A DNA stretch of 64,000 bases from Tenrec ecaudatus (GCF_050624435.1 NC_134536.1:127620758-127684757), one strand, 5' to 3'. Counted from the first letter of the stretch, positions 10,587 through 21,425 are shown. Translations and numbers: made by a program. The notes: generated from the sequence alone by a model not told the origin.

Positions 10587-12756
10587 GGTTATGGAGAGTC
10601 CAGGGTCTTGGGGCAGAGTGCTCCCTCCCTTGGAGGCTTGCTGGGGGCAGAAGCAGAGAGAGGTTGGCTGGGCCCTGCCCCAAGCTGCTCCACCTGGGTG
10701 TGTGGCAGGCTCTGCTCCCTGGCCCCCTATGGGCCCCTGGCCTGCGGGCCAGTGCAGCTCAGGCTCTACCTGGCTCCCTGCCGGGCTCTGCTACTGCTAT
10801 TTTTATGCACCAGCTCAGCAGTGTGTGCCTGGGACCTGGGAGTGTGGGAGGAGAGGGGTCAGGGGCACTGACAACAATGGAAGGAGGGGCAGGAGGAGGT
10901 GAGTAGAGTGTGGCTGATAGAACAAAGAGGGCAAGGAGGAAGTGTGGGAGTGTGTGTGTGGGTGGGTGGGGGGACACAAGACTGAGGCCTGCTGGAGAGC
11001 CCTCCCCAGTCCCTCCCAGGGGACCCCTGGGTCCATGGCTGGAGGGGGCTTTGAAGAGCTGGTCCCTCTTGGAGATACCCTCCTCCAGCACCCCTGCTGG
11101 GGGGGCGGGTACCCCAACCTTCCTGTCCAGGCACTGCTCAAGGGCTTCCTACTTCCAAAGCAGTTTTCCAGGAAAATATTTCACAATAGGTGTGTGGACC
11201 CAGTCCTCCCACAGCTTTGCCTGGCCTAGTGGCTCCCAGAGACCCCTGCCCCAGGGTCACCCCCCCACCTCAGTTCCTCTGACTCATTCCCAGGCCTTTG
11301 ACTTCTTCCCCTTTTAAGAGAGAAGCCCTAAAGGGAAGCCTGGAGGGCTGGGGCCAGAGTCCTGGTTGACCGCACCATCCCAAAGTTCCAACCCCCCATT
11401 CCTCCACCCTCTAACCCCTGTCCCCCTGTCCCTCAGGGAGAGTCATCCTGGCACAGCAGATAAAACAGCTCCCCTGCTGGATAGCAGGCAGCCCGGAGGC
11501 CAGTCCTGGGGCACCCCCCATGTCTGGCACGTGCTGGCCTAACTCTGGGTCAAGTCATGCCATTTGGGGTGGTGTTCCGGGACCTCCCCCGGCCTGACCA
11601 AGCACTCACCAGATGCCCGTGCTTGTCTGCAGAAGAACCGGGGCAGGCACCAGGTCCGAGCTCAGGCGTGGGCTGCAGGTCTTCTGCGTAGGTTCCTGGG
11701 TGGGGGTCCAGAATTACCAAGGGAGCGAAGGCATGTTGGGCGACAACTCCTGGGGCCTGCCATTCTGAGAAGTCTCTAGCAGCCCAGGAGATAACAGCCA
11801 CTTCTGTGGCTTAGAAGATAAGTGACCAAGGCAATCAGCAGGGGAGCTGCAAGGGGGTGGGATAAGGAGGTGGACCCAGGGGCAGCTGAGTTTTGGGCCC
11901 CAGCCTGAGACAGACTTTCTCCTGTCATTGAAACCCCTGCGACCTGAAGAGGCAATCCCAACCCTCCTGAGAACCCCTCCCCACACACACATCCCCAACA
12001 AACTGCAGACTCTCAGGGTCTTCCTCAGCCCCCAACCCAGAGCTAGATGGGGGCAGACCCACCCATCTCCGAAGGCAGGCAGTGCTGCTGTCATGCCTCC
12101 TCCCAACAACTATTGGGCAGTATAGAACAGTAGCTACCTTCTCTAAAGAACTAGGGATGAGGGGCTCTGCTGGGTGTGTAGAGGGGCAGGGGAGTGGGGT
12201 GGGCAGAAAATGCTTAGGAGTCAGGTTTTCGATTAGGGAGCAGGGAGGGGAACCCCCAGTTTCTCACCTCAGCAGGTTGGGTTGGTCCCTCCCCTCCCAC
12301 ACCCCACGTGGGGTCCTTGAATGAAGAGCAAGCAGGGTTTCAAACCCTACGGGAGACCATCTTCCCTTCCAGTCAGAAGTATTTTCTCTGGACCTCTCAT
12401 GCACACTAGCTACAAACCCCCACCCCAAGCTCTGCTCTCAGCTTGCTCCATGCTGAGAAGTGGGCTGATTCAACCCCGGACATGCAGCAGACCTGCCCAA
12501 ATGTTTTGTTCTTGTCTCCCCTTTGCCCAGCCACCATCAGCAATTCGATACCCCGCTCAGAGATTCAGGTGTCCGGCCCTCCAGTCATGCCTTGGCCTGC
12601 CCAACATATGGCTGTAAAAGTAGCCACTCAACTGAGTACCAGGCCCCACAGCTCCCTGCACCCTAGGGCTTGTAGAAATGCCCTTGCGCTAACATCGGAC
12701 TTCACTGACCAGGATGCCATAGGGGTCCGGCTCCTCCTCTTTTCCCTCAACCCCGG

Positions 12757-12823
12757 TGGCTGAGGTTCAGAAAGATGGAGTTACTTGCCTAAGGTCACGC
12801 AGCTAGTGAGTGCAGTTTACGCT
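12757..12823 (+). repeat. MIR SINE relic
   Basis: Contains GCTGAGGTTCAGAAAGATGG and CCTAAGGTCACGCAGCTAGT, the well-known MIR core. Old, shared across mammals. Confidence 0.75.
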
Positions 12824-13003
12824 AATCTGCTTCTGGGGTGGGAAGGGGAGGTAAAAAGATGGCTTCTGGGCTATTCCGAGATAGAGTGGGAGGTACAGGT
12901 GCTGTGGCTCGCCTGCCAGAGGAAGAAAAGTAGGTGAAGATCAAAGTCATCACCAACCTGGGACCTAAATGTGAATCAGGGCACATCCCGCTCCGCCCAC
13001 TGC

Positions 13004-13010
<7 letters not shown>

Positions 13011-13044
<34 letters not shown>
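13011..13044. repeat. (AC)17 microsatellite
   Basis: Pure AC dinucleotides. Confidence 0.98.
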
Positions 13045-13046
<2 letters not shown>

Positions 13047-13369
13047 GTGGCGGCGGGTCAGCACAGGATAGAGAAGCAACAAGAGGCTGTGGAGGTTACT
13101 AAGAGTGGACAAAGGGGCAGTCATGAGGTTGGGGGACGGCCCAAGGCGGTTAGAGGGGCTGCCTTGTCCACTAACAGCTCTCCCCGCCAGGATGTGTATC
13201 CTTGTCCTCTGAGTGAACGAGGGTCCTCTCTGTGGGACTAAATGAGGATGCACCCAGGGAGAGGTGGCTCGGGGGACACCAATTCCGCCAGTAAGAGGCA
13301 GAATTAAAGAGACAGCTCCCCACCTCCCATTCCGCGTCCTCCGTCCCCCCTCCTACCAACGCAGCCGCC

Positions 13370-13905
13370 GCTCAGTCCCTCCCCAAATCGATCGCGATTA
13401 ACCATTCACTCGCTTGCCCCTGGCGGAGGTCAGCGCGGCCACAGCCGGGCTTGGACCCGGGGGCCGCTCGGGTCCCCACTCTGGCAGGGTGCCCTCCCCG
13501 AGCGAGCCCCAGCCGGTCCCCGCCACGTGCTGCGCAGCTCTGCGCGCTCGGCGCAGGGCCCCCACCCAGGGTGTCCCAGCCGCGCAGCGGCCAGGCCCAG
13601 CCTCCCAGCCTCGTGGTCGGGGGAAGCGGCGCCTTCCGCCTCGGCAGTCCCCGGCCCGGGCCCGGCCAGCACCTGCTCGAGAAGGGCTCCTTCCGCGCCG
13701 ATGTCCGCGCGCTCTCTGGTCTCTTCCCGCGCCCGCCGAGCAAGCACCGCCCCCCGCTGGGCCCGCCCCCGCCCGCCCGGCCACGCCCGCTGCGGTTCCG
13801 GACGCCTGGGGGCCCATCCCGCGCCCCGCCCCCCGCGAGACCCAGCGTCTGCACCCCAACCCTCCCCTATCAAGGTGGGCACTACCTTCTCCAGCTGCGA
13901 GCCCC
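13370..13905 (-). promoter_or_regulatory. SLC29A1: CpG island, candidate SLC29A1 promoter
   Basis: Dense CpG sequence with several GC boxes, including CGCCCCGCCCCCCG near 13,822 and GCCCGCCCCCGCCCG near 13,760, and no TATA box. It lies 2.8 kb upstream of the start codon on the gene's strand. SLC29A1 is known to use several first exons, so this is a likely housekeeping promoter. The start site is not determined. Long open frames here are composition artefacts. Confidence 0.7.
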
Positions 13906-14162
13906 CCGCTGGGATTAAGCAAACTCTCAAAGAACCAGGCTCCAATGACCGTCTGCTCGGACGCCAGCCCAGATGTTCCGTTATCCTCCCAAACCCTGCC
14001 CAGCCTCTCCCTCCGCAGCGCGCTGGCTGCCCTGTCTGCCCCCTTTTCTCCACGCAGCGTTCTCGCTCCCAGCCTTGCTCTGTCCCCTTCTGCCCGATGG
14101 GATCCCTCCAATTTGAAACGACCGATTGTTCTGCGACCTGCATGGTGGGCGGTCCCCCCACA

Positions 14163-14163
<1 letters not shown>

Positions 14164-14230
<67 letters not shown>
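14164..14230. repeat. (CA)n microsatellite, 67 bp
   Basis: Uninterrupted CA run, about 33 units, 260 bp upstream of the 13.4-13.9 kb CpG island relative to the gene. Confidence 0.98.
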
Positions 14231-14232
<2 letters not shown>

Positions 14233-14671
14233 CAACTTTGACTTGGAGGAGGATGGCAGGTGTTCCGTGCCTGTGGTGGGGGAAGGCGTAGAGACACTTT
14301 GGAAACTGAGGCACAGCTGGGGATTGGAGGAGCAGAAAGGATGTGGGTACAGCCTGGCATCCTGAAGTGAACCCTATTGTCTTTGAGAAGGTGGAAACCT
14401 GGCTGCACCCTACACACCCCTGAGCTGAGGAGGAGGGGATGGCCACATTCAGGAGGTGGGTGGGCTTTGTGTTCATCAAGGATTTCCAAGGGAGGGAAAA
14501 GGATCTCTTCCACCCCCACCCCACACACCCAGCCACCTTTTTTGTTTGCTTGTAAGGAAATGGGGAGGGAGCACCTACCAACCCCACAGTAGCTCTAGTA
14601 CAATCCACAGACTGCAGAGAGAAATCCACAGACCAGAAAATCCAACCAGGTTCCCCGGCCTCAAAACTATC

Positions 14672-14940
14672 CCCTGGGGGCATTGGGAGCTGTTGAGAAG
14701 GGCTGTTAATCTAAAGATCAGCAGTTTGACCCCACCAGCCGCTGCTTAGGAGCAAGAGGAGGCTTTCTGCAGTCGTAAAAGATTTACTGTCTCAGAAACC
14801 CAGAGGGCCCGCCGTCATATAGATGGAAATAAATTGAGACTTTCTGCAGTCATAAAAGATTTACTGTCTCAGAAACCCAGAGGGGCAGTTCTACCCAGTC
14901 CCATAAGTCGGAAATTGACTCAATGGCAGTGAGTAACATG
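14672..14940 (+). mobile_element. AfroSINE with internal 45-bp duplication
   Basis: tRNA-like head with GATCAGCAGTTTGACCCCAC, then the body (TTACTGTCTCAGAAACCCAG) and the tail GGAAATTGACTCAATGGCAG. The block 14,763-14,807 recurs at 14,840-14,884 with a single difference; the space between holds 32 bp of other sequence. Confidence 0.85.
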
Positions 14941-14944
14941 GGGA

Positions 14945-16895
14945 GAGATAAACAGTCACACCCTGTCCGTGAAGTAGCTTTTCTACTTGGGGTCAAGGAG
15001 CTCTCTCCAAGATAATCCAAGAGGCACGGTTTACCCAGCCTTCTTGCTCCATGGATTTTCTTAAACCCCCGCAGAGCCCTCACACACCAGGTTCCCACCC
15101 CAGTCTTAACCAAACAGAGGCCAGGAAGACGGCTCCGGTGGTATTTTCCTAGGCACTGCCCCACGGCTTGTGGGAAACTCCATGTCCTAGCCACAGCCCC
15201 CACCGTCTTGTTTGTCTGTCTCTCTGTCTTCCTCTCCAGTCTTCCTTGACCCCCTGCCTCCTCTCGCCACTCTCCTTTCCCATCTGTGGGCCTGTGGGGG
15301 TGGCAAGCTTAGTGGTCAGACAAATCTGCTAGGCATGGCCAGACCTGTGGACGCAGGCTGCAGTTGTGACAAAGGGGGGCTGGGAGCGGAAGGTAGCTGG
15401 GCGGAAGTGGTGAGGGTCCCAGGCCAGACTGGGGAAGGCTAGTTCCTCTCCCCACCCCCGCTGGGGCCTGGCAGGCTCCCTGGATGGCAGCAGCTAGGGC
15501 TGTTATTACTGGAGAGAAGCCCATCTGGCACGTACCCTGCCTGGGCCCCTAGCCAGCACCCACACCCCTTCAGAGCCGTCCCCTCCTGCCCCCTGCTTGC
15601 CCCCCTTCGACTGGCAGAGGTGGTTGCTAGGTGTCAAGGCCCTCTGCTGGACAGCCCCAGAGTTTTACTAGCCAGGCTTTCAGTCCTCCTCATCTTCTGT
15701 CCAGTCTGTGGCTCTTGACGTTCCTGGGCTGGGGCGGGAAGGGCTGGCCCAGCTGTATTCCCCCACCCATGCACTCTATTTGGGGTTGTGGTTTGTCCCA
15801 GTTGTTCCTCCCCCCTTTCCACGCCCCAAACCCGTTCACCACCTCACATTTAGTTCCATCCGCCCCAGGCCTGTGTCTTCTCAGCTGTCAAAACCGGCCA
15901 TCTGTGTTTGCTCAGTCACATGTCTCACGTGTGTCTATAGTCCCCGTATGTGGGTCATTACCCCTCCATGGCTTAATGGCAGGACTGAGACCAGACACCT
16001 GTCTGAAGTGCCACATCTAAGGAGGTGACCAAAACAATCTCACTAATCAAGATAAATATTTTAAAATGATATTTAAAAATTATAAAAAGAATGTTGAAAA
16101 GAAAAAATTATACAAATAAAATAAATAAAGATGGGGAAAAGTCAATGCTAAAAAAAGATATTTTAATCAAATATATTTTAAAAGTCAAAATTAGTGGGGG
16201 TGGGGGGGAATCCATGATATCAGCTCGTGTAAAGATTTACAGCCTGTCACTGTCAGCACACAACAAGTCCCGGCCCGGAATCCCCCTGTGGCAAAAATGT
16301 GGCAGTTTGAACAAGCCGTTGCGGAAGACAGGCGTGGTGCTGTGCCACCTTCGAAACCATGCGACCATGCACTGCTGCTCTGCACAGGAGGGAGGCCGTG
16401 AGTCACAAGACTGACAACTGACAACATCAACAGTCCCGGCCTTGGCTTCCTTGGCTGCAGGCTACGTTCAGGAAGACAGGCGCAAAGTCAGGGTTCATGC
16501 CTGCTTTCCTCTTTCCTTCCTGCGTCTGACAGTGGTCACGTTGCTCCCATCGCGGACCCTCAGCGTTGGCCAGCGCTCTAACCTTGTGGGCATCTGTCTA
16601 GCTGGGTGGAGGAAAGGCCGTCCGGAAAGAAAAGAAAGGAAACTTATGTCATAGCCCCAGGACCAGGTCAGATAGCAGAGTCGCTCCCGTACAGGGCAGG
16701 GGAGACCTACCCCATATTAAAGAGAAACAGAGAACTGACCCATCCTGATAGTAGCCGAATGGCACCTATTTCCCCCGCAGAGTCGGGGTTCGTGGGTTAG
16801 AACGGACGGCTTTCCAATGACCTACCACAGTCCCCATTTAACTACCAAAGTTTCCAACGGATCTCCTCCAGACTCAACTGCTACTCTGGGCCTCG
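14945..16895. other. Unique sequence upstream of SLC29A1
   Basis: Between the two CpG islands. An AT-rich patch sits at 16,035-16,190. No coding exon recognised; probably first intron for transcripts starting at the upstream island. Confidence 0.5.
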
Positions 16896-17300
16896 GTCGG
16901 TGCTCCAATCCCAACGTCTGCCTGCTGCGGGGTCGCGCCAGCTGCGGCGGCGGCGGGAGAAGCGCGCAGGTCCCGCACCCCCCACCCCGGCTCCCGCGCA
17001 CCTGCGAGACTTCGGGGAGGGCCTCCGGAATTTGGGGGACCCAGCCCTCGGGGCTAGGGCTGCGTTCTGAGGTCGCGCAGGCCGGCGGGCAGTCTGCAGC
17101 CCCGCCGCCCCGCCGCGCCAGCGGGGCCTCCGCCCGGGAGCGCGAGCGGGCAGCAGTGGGAGGGCCGGCGGGAGGGCGGGGGCGCGCAGGGAACAGTTGG
17201 GGACGCGGAGGTTCCGACGTCCTTTCCTCCGCCCAGCGCCTCCGCCTTCCGGAGGGTGGAGAGCACGTGCGCTGGCGCTCCAGTCCCGGGAGGAAGCGGA
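16896..17300 (-). promoter_or_regulatory. SLC29A1: Upstream CpG island, candidate alternative SLC29A1 promoter
   Basis: About 400 bp of CpG-dense sequence without TATA. It lies about 2.2 kb downstream of MYMX and 6.3 kb upstream of the SLC29A1 start codon, a position that fits the outermost SLC29A1 first exon. It could instead be an unrelated CpG island. Confidence 0.55.
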
Positions 17301-17669
17301 GGATGCTGAGTGGGGAGGGAGGGAGGCAGGGGCTTGGCCTCCTTTCTCTCTCCAACGGGTATGTGTGTAAGCAGAGGATGTCTGTGTGTGTGTGTGTGTG
17401 TGCACGCGCGCGTGCATGTGTGTAAGCAGAGGATGTCTCCCCAACCCCATACCTCTGATGGTGAGTGTGTGTGTGTGTGTAAGCAGAGGATGTATACCTC
17501 TGATGGTGTGTTTGTGTAAGCAGAGGATGTCTCCCCAACCCCATACCTCTGATGGTGAGTGTGTGTGTGTGTGTGTAAGCAGAGGATGTATACCTCTGAT
17601 GGTGTGTGTGTGTGTGTGTGTGTGCATGTGTGTAAGCAGAGAATGTCTCCCCAACCCCATACCTCTGAT

Positions 17670-17716
<47 letters not shown>

Positions 17717-17798
17717 GCAGAGGATGCTGAGTGGAGAGGGAGGGAGGCAGGGACCTGGCCTCCTTTCTCTCTCTCCAACGTGTGTGTTTAAGCAGAGG

Positions 17799-17836
<38 letters not shown>

Positions 17837-17880
17837 GCAGAAGGTGTCTCCCCATACCTCTGATGGTGTGTGTGTGTGTA
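17299..17880. repeat. Compound minisatellite/(GT)n array
   Basis: Nine units start with AAGCAGA (near 17369, 17424, 17481, 17518, 17577, 17634, 17715, 17791, 17835), each followed by GGATGTCTCCCC or GGATGTATACC variants, CCTCTGATGG and a (GT)n run of changing length. A flanking block at 17,299-17,360 recurs at 17,722-17,780 inside the array, showing higher-order duplication. It directly abuts the upstream CpG island. Confidence 0.93.
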
Positions 17881-18390
17881 CCCGGCATCCCGAAAGGGAC
17901 CTGTTTTCCTCACTGCTCCTCTGAACCTAAAGCCCAAACCCACCCTGGGAAGCAGGGAGGATGGTGACCGTGACCTAGAACATAACAATAAGCAATTTTC
18001 CAGAGCCCCGCATGCAAATTCTACATAGGTCTGACAGCTCTTCTTTGGCCCCCCTCAGGGCTCTCCTTGGGCAAGGAGAAATGAGGAGGGACTTTTCCTC
18101 CGCTGAAGCCCCCTCCCCTGGGGTGGGCATTTCCGCAGTTAGCCCCTGGACTCCCTTGACAGATACCCTGTCCATCACCTCTTTCCATCTTCCCTCCGAG
18201 AAGAGTCCCCAGGCTCCCTGGATACTTTCCTCCTCCTCAGAACTGGCCACCAACCTTACTCCAAGAGAGGGGCCCCTGGCTGGATCAGGGCATGACCCAC
18301 CAACTTAAGTTCAAACCGCAGCTCTCAAGTCTTTCCCTGTGGAGAGGCTGGTGGCTTGGAAGTGAGCAGTTAGACCCAGTGTGTAAGACA

Positions 18391-18555
18391 GCCGTGACCC
18401 TTTCACACAGGTCCTCATGGGTTGGTGACCCCCCTCACATTATTTTCGTTGCTACTTCATCACTGTCATTTTGCTACTGTTATGAATCGGGTGACCCCTG
18501 TGAAAGGGTCTTTCGACCCCCTAAGGGGTGGAGACCCACAGGTTGAGAACCGCTG
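18391..18555 (+). mobile_element. SPIN-like hAT MITE, 5'-truncated
   Basis: Shares TTTTCGTTGCTACTTCATCA and TTTTGCTACTGTTATGAATC with the copies at 23.9 and 50.5 kb, and ends in the 3' TIR GGTTGAGAACCGCTG. The left end is missing, so no target duplication can be seen. Confidence 0.75.
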
Positions 18556-18689
18556 GGGTAATACCTAATATACCGAGGCCAGGTGTCAGAGACTGGACTT
18601 TGGGGGGGGGGCAGTCTACCTCATAGTAGCACTTGGTGGGTTTTCAGTTAACAGCCTGATATTTAACACCACCGGGACTCTTAACAGAA

Positions 18690-18855
18690 GTTCCCCAAAG
18701 CCAAACTCACTGCCATGTGACTCATGGGCAGCAGAGCTGGCCCTGTGGGACCCCAGAGCAGACAGCTTTAGCTTTTTCCCTCTAGCCCCCTGGTGGTTTT
18801 GAACGGCAGACCTTGCAGTTAGCAGCTCCACACACAAGCAAACCCATGATGCAAC
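18690..18855 (-). mobile_element. AfroSINE, antisense
   Basis: Minus-strand SINE: CCAAACTCACTGCCATGTGA (tail end) through GTGGTTTTGAACGGCAGACC (tRNA-like B box side). Diverged. Confidence 0.75.
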
Positions 18856-18859
18856 TGAA

Positions 18860-19496
18860 GTTGAAAACCAAGTAAAACTTCCGGGCATGGAGGCGACAGT
18901 GGAGTAGGGGAGCGGTGGTCCTCTGCCTGCGCTGCCACCAGGTGAGACTGTTATATGGCTGTATTACAACTGCAGGGGTTTGGGGACCAGACTATGAAGG
19001 CCAGATTCAGATCAACAACTATTTATTGAACGCTTGCTGCATGCTGGGCTTTGGGCGGGTCTCCCTCCCTAAGGGACCCAAGGTCTTAATATTTACCTCC
19101 AAGCTTGATACCCCGAGCTTGGCAGGCAGACAGTCTTGCCGCTCAGTAAAATTGACAGGCATCCCCCCTGGATTCAGTGCTGCCCTTTACTGGACCTCAC
19201 CGTCCTCATTTGCCTGGGACGGTGGCTCCCCTCCCGCTGAGGTGGTTAGAAGTGGTCTTCGGAGAATCTGTGGGGCTGGAGGCAACGGTCAGTTTTCTGC
19301 TGGGTGCAGAGCGGGTGGGTGTCCTTCCAGAAGATCTTTCTGCTGGGGGTGGGTGGTAGGGAGAGGGTCCTAAGTCCTGGTCAGGCTCTTCTCTTGCTCA
19401 CTCCCCCATTGTGTCTCCTGACCGGCAGGTGCCAGGGCTGTTCAATTCCAAAAGAAAGCCTTTCAGCGGACCCAGCCACAGCCAGGACTCAGAGTC
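18860..19496 (-). other. MYMX: MYMX 3' flank, candidate 3' UTR
   Basis: Non-coding. A minus-strand AATAAA at 19,027-19,022 would give a 3' UTR of about 470 nt. The same stretch (about 19,000-19,065) resembles an old L2/MIR relic, whose core naturally contains ATTTATTGA, so its use as a signal is unproven. Confidence 0.4.
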
Positions 19497-19739
19497 TCAC
19501 TTTGGTGGGGCTAGCCTCTCCCTTTTCTCTGAGCGGGCCACTCCGGAGGCCTCTCCAGCGTCGGGCGGGTGTCTCTGGCTGAGGACAAAGAGCAGACAGC
19601 CCAGCAGAGCTTCTCGGATGTCCTGGGAGCCCAGCCGTCGGGCGAGGCGGCGCAGCAGGGGCAAGAGGTGCTGGCGGGCCAGGCGGGCAGCGGGCAGCAG
19701 CAGGCGGGACAGCAGCACCGAGAGCAGCGGGACGGGCAT
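19497..19739 (-). CDS. MYMX: MYMX, myomixer (minion/myomerger) fusion micropeptide
   Basis: Small muscle-specific membrane protein that works with myomaker (MYMK) in myoblast fusion, promoting pore formation at the cell surface (family knowledge). The CDS has 80 codons; human and mouse have 84. It shows an N-terminal hydrophobic segment ([18 protein letters not shown]), the basic amphipathic helix [20 protein letters not shown], then [20 protein letters not shown] with the AxLyCxL motif, and a charged C-tail ending RERLAPPK. The Met chosen matches the human start and has context CCAGCCATGC. The frame stays open 30 codons further upstream, but that part is not protein-like. Compared with human, four residues are missing inside the N-terminal hydrophobic segment. 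It lies upstream of SLC29A1 on the same strand, as in human. Secure. Confidence 0.95.
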   Translation of the reverse strand: MPVPLLSVLLSRLLLPAARLARQHLLPLLRRLARRLGSQDIREALLGCLLFVLSQRHPPDAGEASGVARSEKRERLAPPK

Positions 19740-20259
19740 GGCTGGGATGGCGATGGCAGAGGCAACCCGGGCTCTAGACTGGCACCCGTCCTGCTCCTCC
19801 CTCACCTGGCAAAGACAGGAGCAGGGCAAGATCCACTTCCACCCGCACCCCAGTCCACCCCTTATACGCCCTTTTGCTTTCTGAAATTCCGTTCTCTTGC
19901 CAGGGTAGCTCCCAGGAAGGTCCCACCACTGTCCCAGGGGGAGACTGAACCAAGGGAACAGTCAAGCTGAAGCCAGAACCTACAGCGTGCTGTCCCCAGT
20001 CTCCCTGGACTCCCCCCCCTTCCTGTACTCCCTCAGTGCCCCTTCAATCCCAAAGGCACCCTCCCCCCAACTCTGCCAATTCTAAGTTCTCTGTGGAAGG
20101 CCCTAGACTCACCTGACCGGTCAGCCTGCCTCCCTTCCCCTTCCCGCTGCTGCTCAGGGGCAGCTCTCACCGGTTACAACTGCCCCTCAGACTCAGTCTC
20201 TGGCTGGATTTGCCTACCAAGGGGACAGCTTCACTGCATGCCCCGCAAGCTGCCCCGCC

Positions 20260-20350
20260 CATGGCAGTTGGCTGGGGTGGGGGCACGGGTGGCTATAAGG
20301 CAGCTGTGTGCTGGCACCTGGTCTATTGTGGGGAGAAGTCAGCTGGGCTG
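20260..20350 (-). promoter_or_regulatory. MYMX: E-box cluster, candidate MYMX promoter
   Basis: Four E-boxes (CANNTG) in 81 bp: CAGTTG 20,265-20,270, CAGCTG 20,301-20,306, CACCTG 20,315-20,320, CAGCTG 20,340-20,345. A TATA-like CTTATAG sits on the minus strand at 20,299-20,293. MYMX is known to be driven by MyoD/myogenin through E-boxes. The distance to the ATG (about 0.55 kb) would leave a long or spliced 5' UTR; a possible acceptor TTTGCCAG ends at 19,806. Confidence 0.5.
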
Positions 20351-20739
20351 GCTCCTTCTTCTATGGTGGGAGGAGGGGACAAGAGGGAGCAGATGCCAGA
20401 ACTTCTTTCTGTCCCTGGTGTGGATCACAGGATAGGAACCTACAGCCTGTTCTGATTGTAAGGCTTTGGGTCCAGTGCCCTCCAGTATTGGCTCCAGACC
20501 GCTCTGGGATGAGTAAATGGAATGGGTCAATCAATGTACGACATACATTTGCACATCCAAAGCTACAAGCCTGTGGCCCAGACACATATCTCAAGACCAG
20601 AGTGGAGACTGGGCCCCAGACAGCTCTGTGGGCCCACTCCTGGAGGTAAGCGTGGAAGCACAGCCCTCTCAGAGCTGGGCACAGGTGGGCAGAGCTGGGC
20701 AGCTCTGCCATTTGTGGCTAGGAAGAAAAATGCCCACTT

Positions 20740-20872
20740 TAGGCCTATTGTTTTCCCCTGTCTCCCCCCCACTTTCTTCCCCAGATTAAATGAGCTATAG
20801 AGACTGCATTTTTTTAAGGTTTCATTTTTCCACTTCATTAAATGGGTATAATCACTGTCTTGCTAGGCTCAG
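20740..20872 (+). repeat. MIR-like relic
   Basis: CTTCATTAAATGGGTATAAT resembles the MIR 3' half. Weak. Confidence 0.35.
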
Positions 20873-20879
20873 ATGGGAG

Positions 20880-21062
20880 GATCCCTGGTGGTGTGGTGGG
20901 TTATGTGTTGGGCTGTGTACCACAGGTTAGCAGTTAGAAATCACTCCTTGAGAGAAAAGCGAGACTTCCGACTCTCAGACAGACTTACAGTCTCAGAAAA
21001 TCATGGGGCAGTTCTGCTCTGGGTCACTATGAGTTAGAATACACGTGATGGCAGTGACTTTG
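20880..21062 (+). mobile_element. AfroSINE
   Basis: Full order visible: CCCTGGTGGTGTGGTGGGTT head, GGTTAGCAGTTAGAAATCAC (B box), TTACAGTCTCAGAAAATCAT, GGGGCAGTTCTGC, and the tail ending GATGGCAGTGACTTTG. Confidence 0.88.
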
Positions 21063-21126
21063 TTTTTTGGGAGGCACTTGAGGCTCAGACGAGATCATGA
21101 TCTTTGGGAAACCATAAAGCCTAAGA

Positions 21127-21240
21127 CAGGGGTCCTTAAACTTTTTAAACAGGGGGCCAGTTCACTGTCCTTCAGACCGTTGGAGGGCCGGACTATAGTT
21201 TTAAAAAAAACTATGAACAAATTCCTATGCACACTGGACA
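21127..21240 (+). mobile_element. hAT-type DNA transposon fragment
   Basis: Begins CAGGGGTCCTTAAACTTTTT and continues GGGGGCCAGTTCACTGTCC and GGAGGGCCGGACTATAG, as in MER20-like/Charlie-group nonautonomous hATs. The right end is missing. Confidence 0.6.
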
Positions 21241-21344
21241 AGTCGACAGGCAGGACTGGCAGCGGTGGCCCTGTGCCACCCCTCTGAGTTCATTCCGTTC
21301 TCAGAACTGCCTTACAGGGGAACAGTCATTGTGATCTTTGTGCA

Positions 21345-21425
21345 ATTGAGGAAGCAGCAATAAAGGAGGTTAAGCAACTCACTCAGGGTCACCCTGTAGG
21401 TAAATGGCTGCAGATCTGCCTCTCC
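21345..21425 (+). repeat. MIR relic
   Basis: GGAGGTTAAGCAACTCACTC and GGGTCACCCTGTAGGTAAAT match the MIR core. Confidence 0.5.

Larger units (their letters stand above)
10587..13365 (-). other. SLC29A1: SLC29A1 5' untranslated/intronic region
   Basis: Between the start-codon exon and the first CpG island. Mostly unique GC-rich sequence. It should contain part of the 5' UTR and an intron, but no exon limit is certain. A MIR relic (12,757-12,823) and an (AC)17 tract (13,011-13,044) are the only repeats seen. Confidence 0.55.

Noticed and set aside
13414-13918. Bidirectional promoter with a plus-strand gene at the CpG island
   Set aside because: No plus-strand exon can be supported and none is expected from human synteny.
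13398-14683. Long minus-strand open frames of 376 and 417 codons, and matching plus-strand frames of 254-275 codons
   Set aside because: They run through a CpG island and a (CA)n tract; composition is Pro/Arg/Gly-rich and Cys-Val or His-Thr runs come from the dinucleotide repeat. No domain, and both strands are open because stops are rare in such DNA.
17369-17880. CRISPR-like array of repeats and spacers
   Set aside because: The 'spacers' are (GT)n runs of varying length, and the locus is mammalian; it is a minisatellite.
16822-17888. Minus-strand frames of 318 and 335 codons with Tyr-Thr-His repeats
   Set aside because: Translation of the minisatellite and the (GT)n spacers joined to a CpG island; no codon-level sign of selection.
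19497-19829. Longer MYMX start giving 110 residues
   Set aside because: The extra 30 codons upstream lack similarity to known MYMX and begin before a plausible splice acceptor; the internal Met matches the human start.
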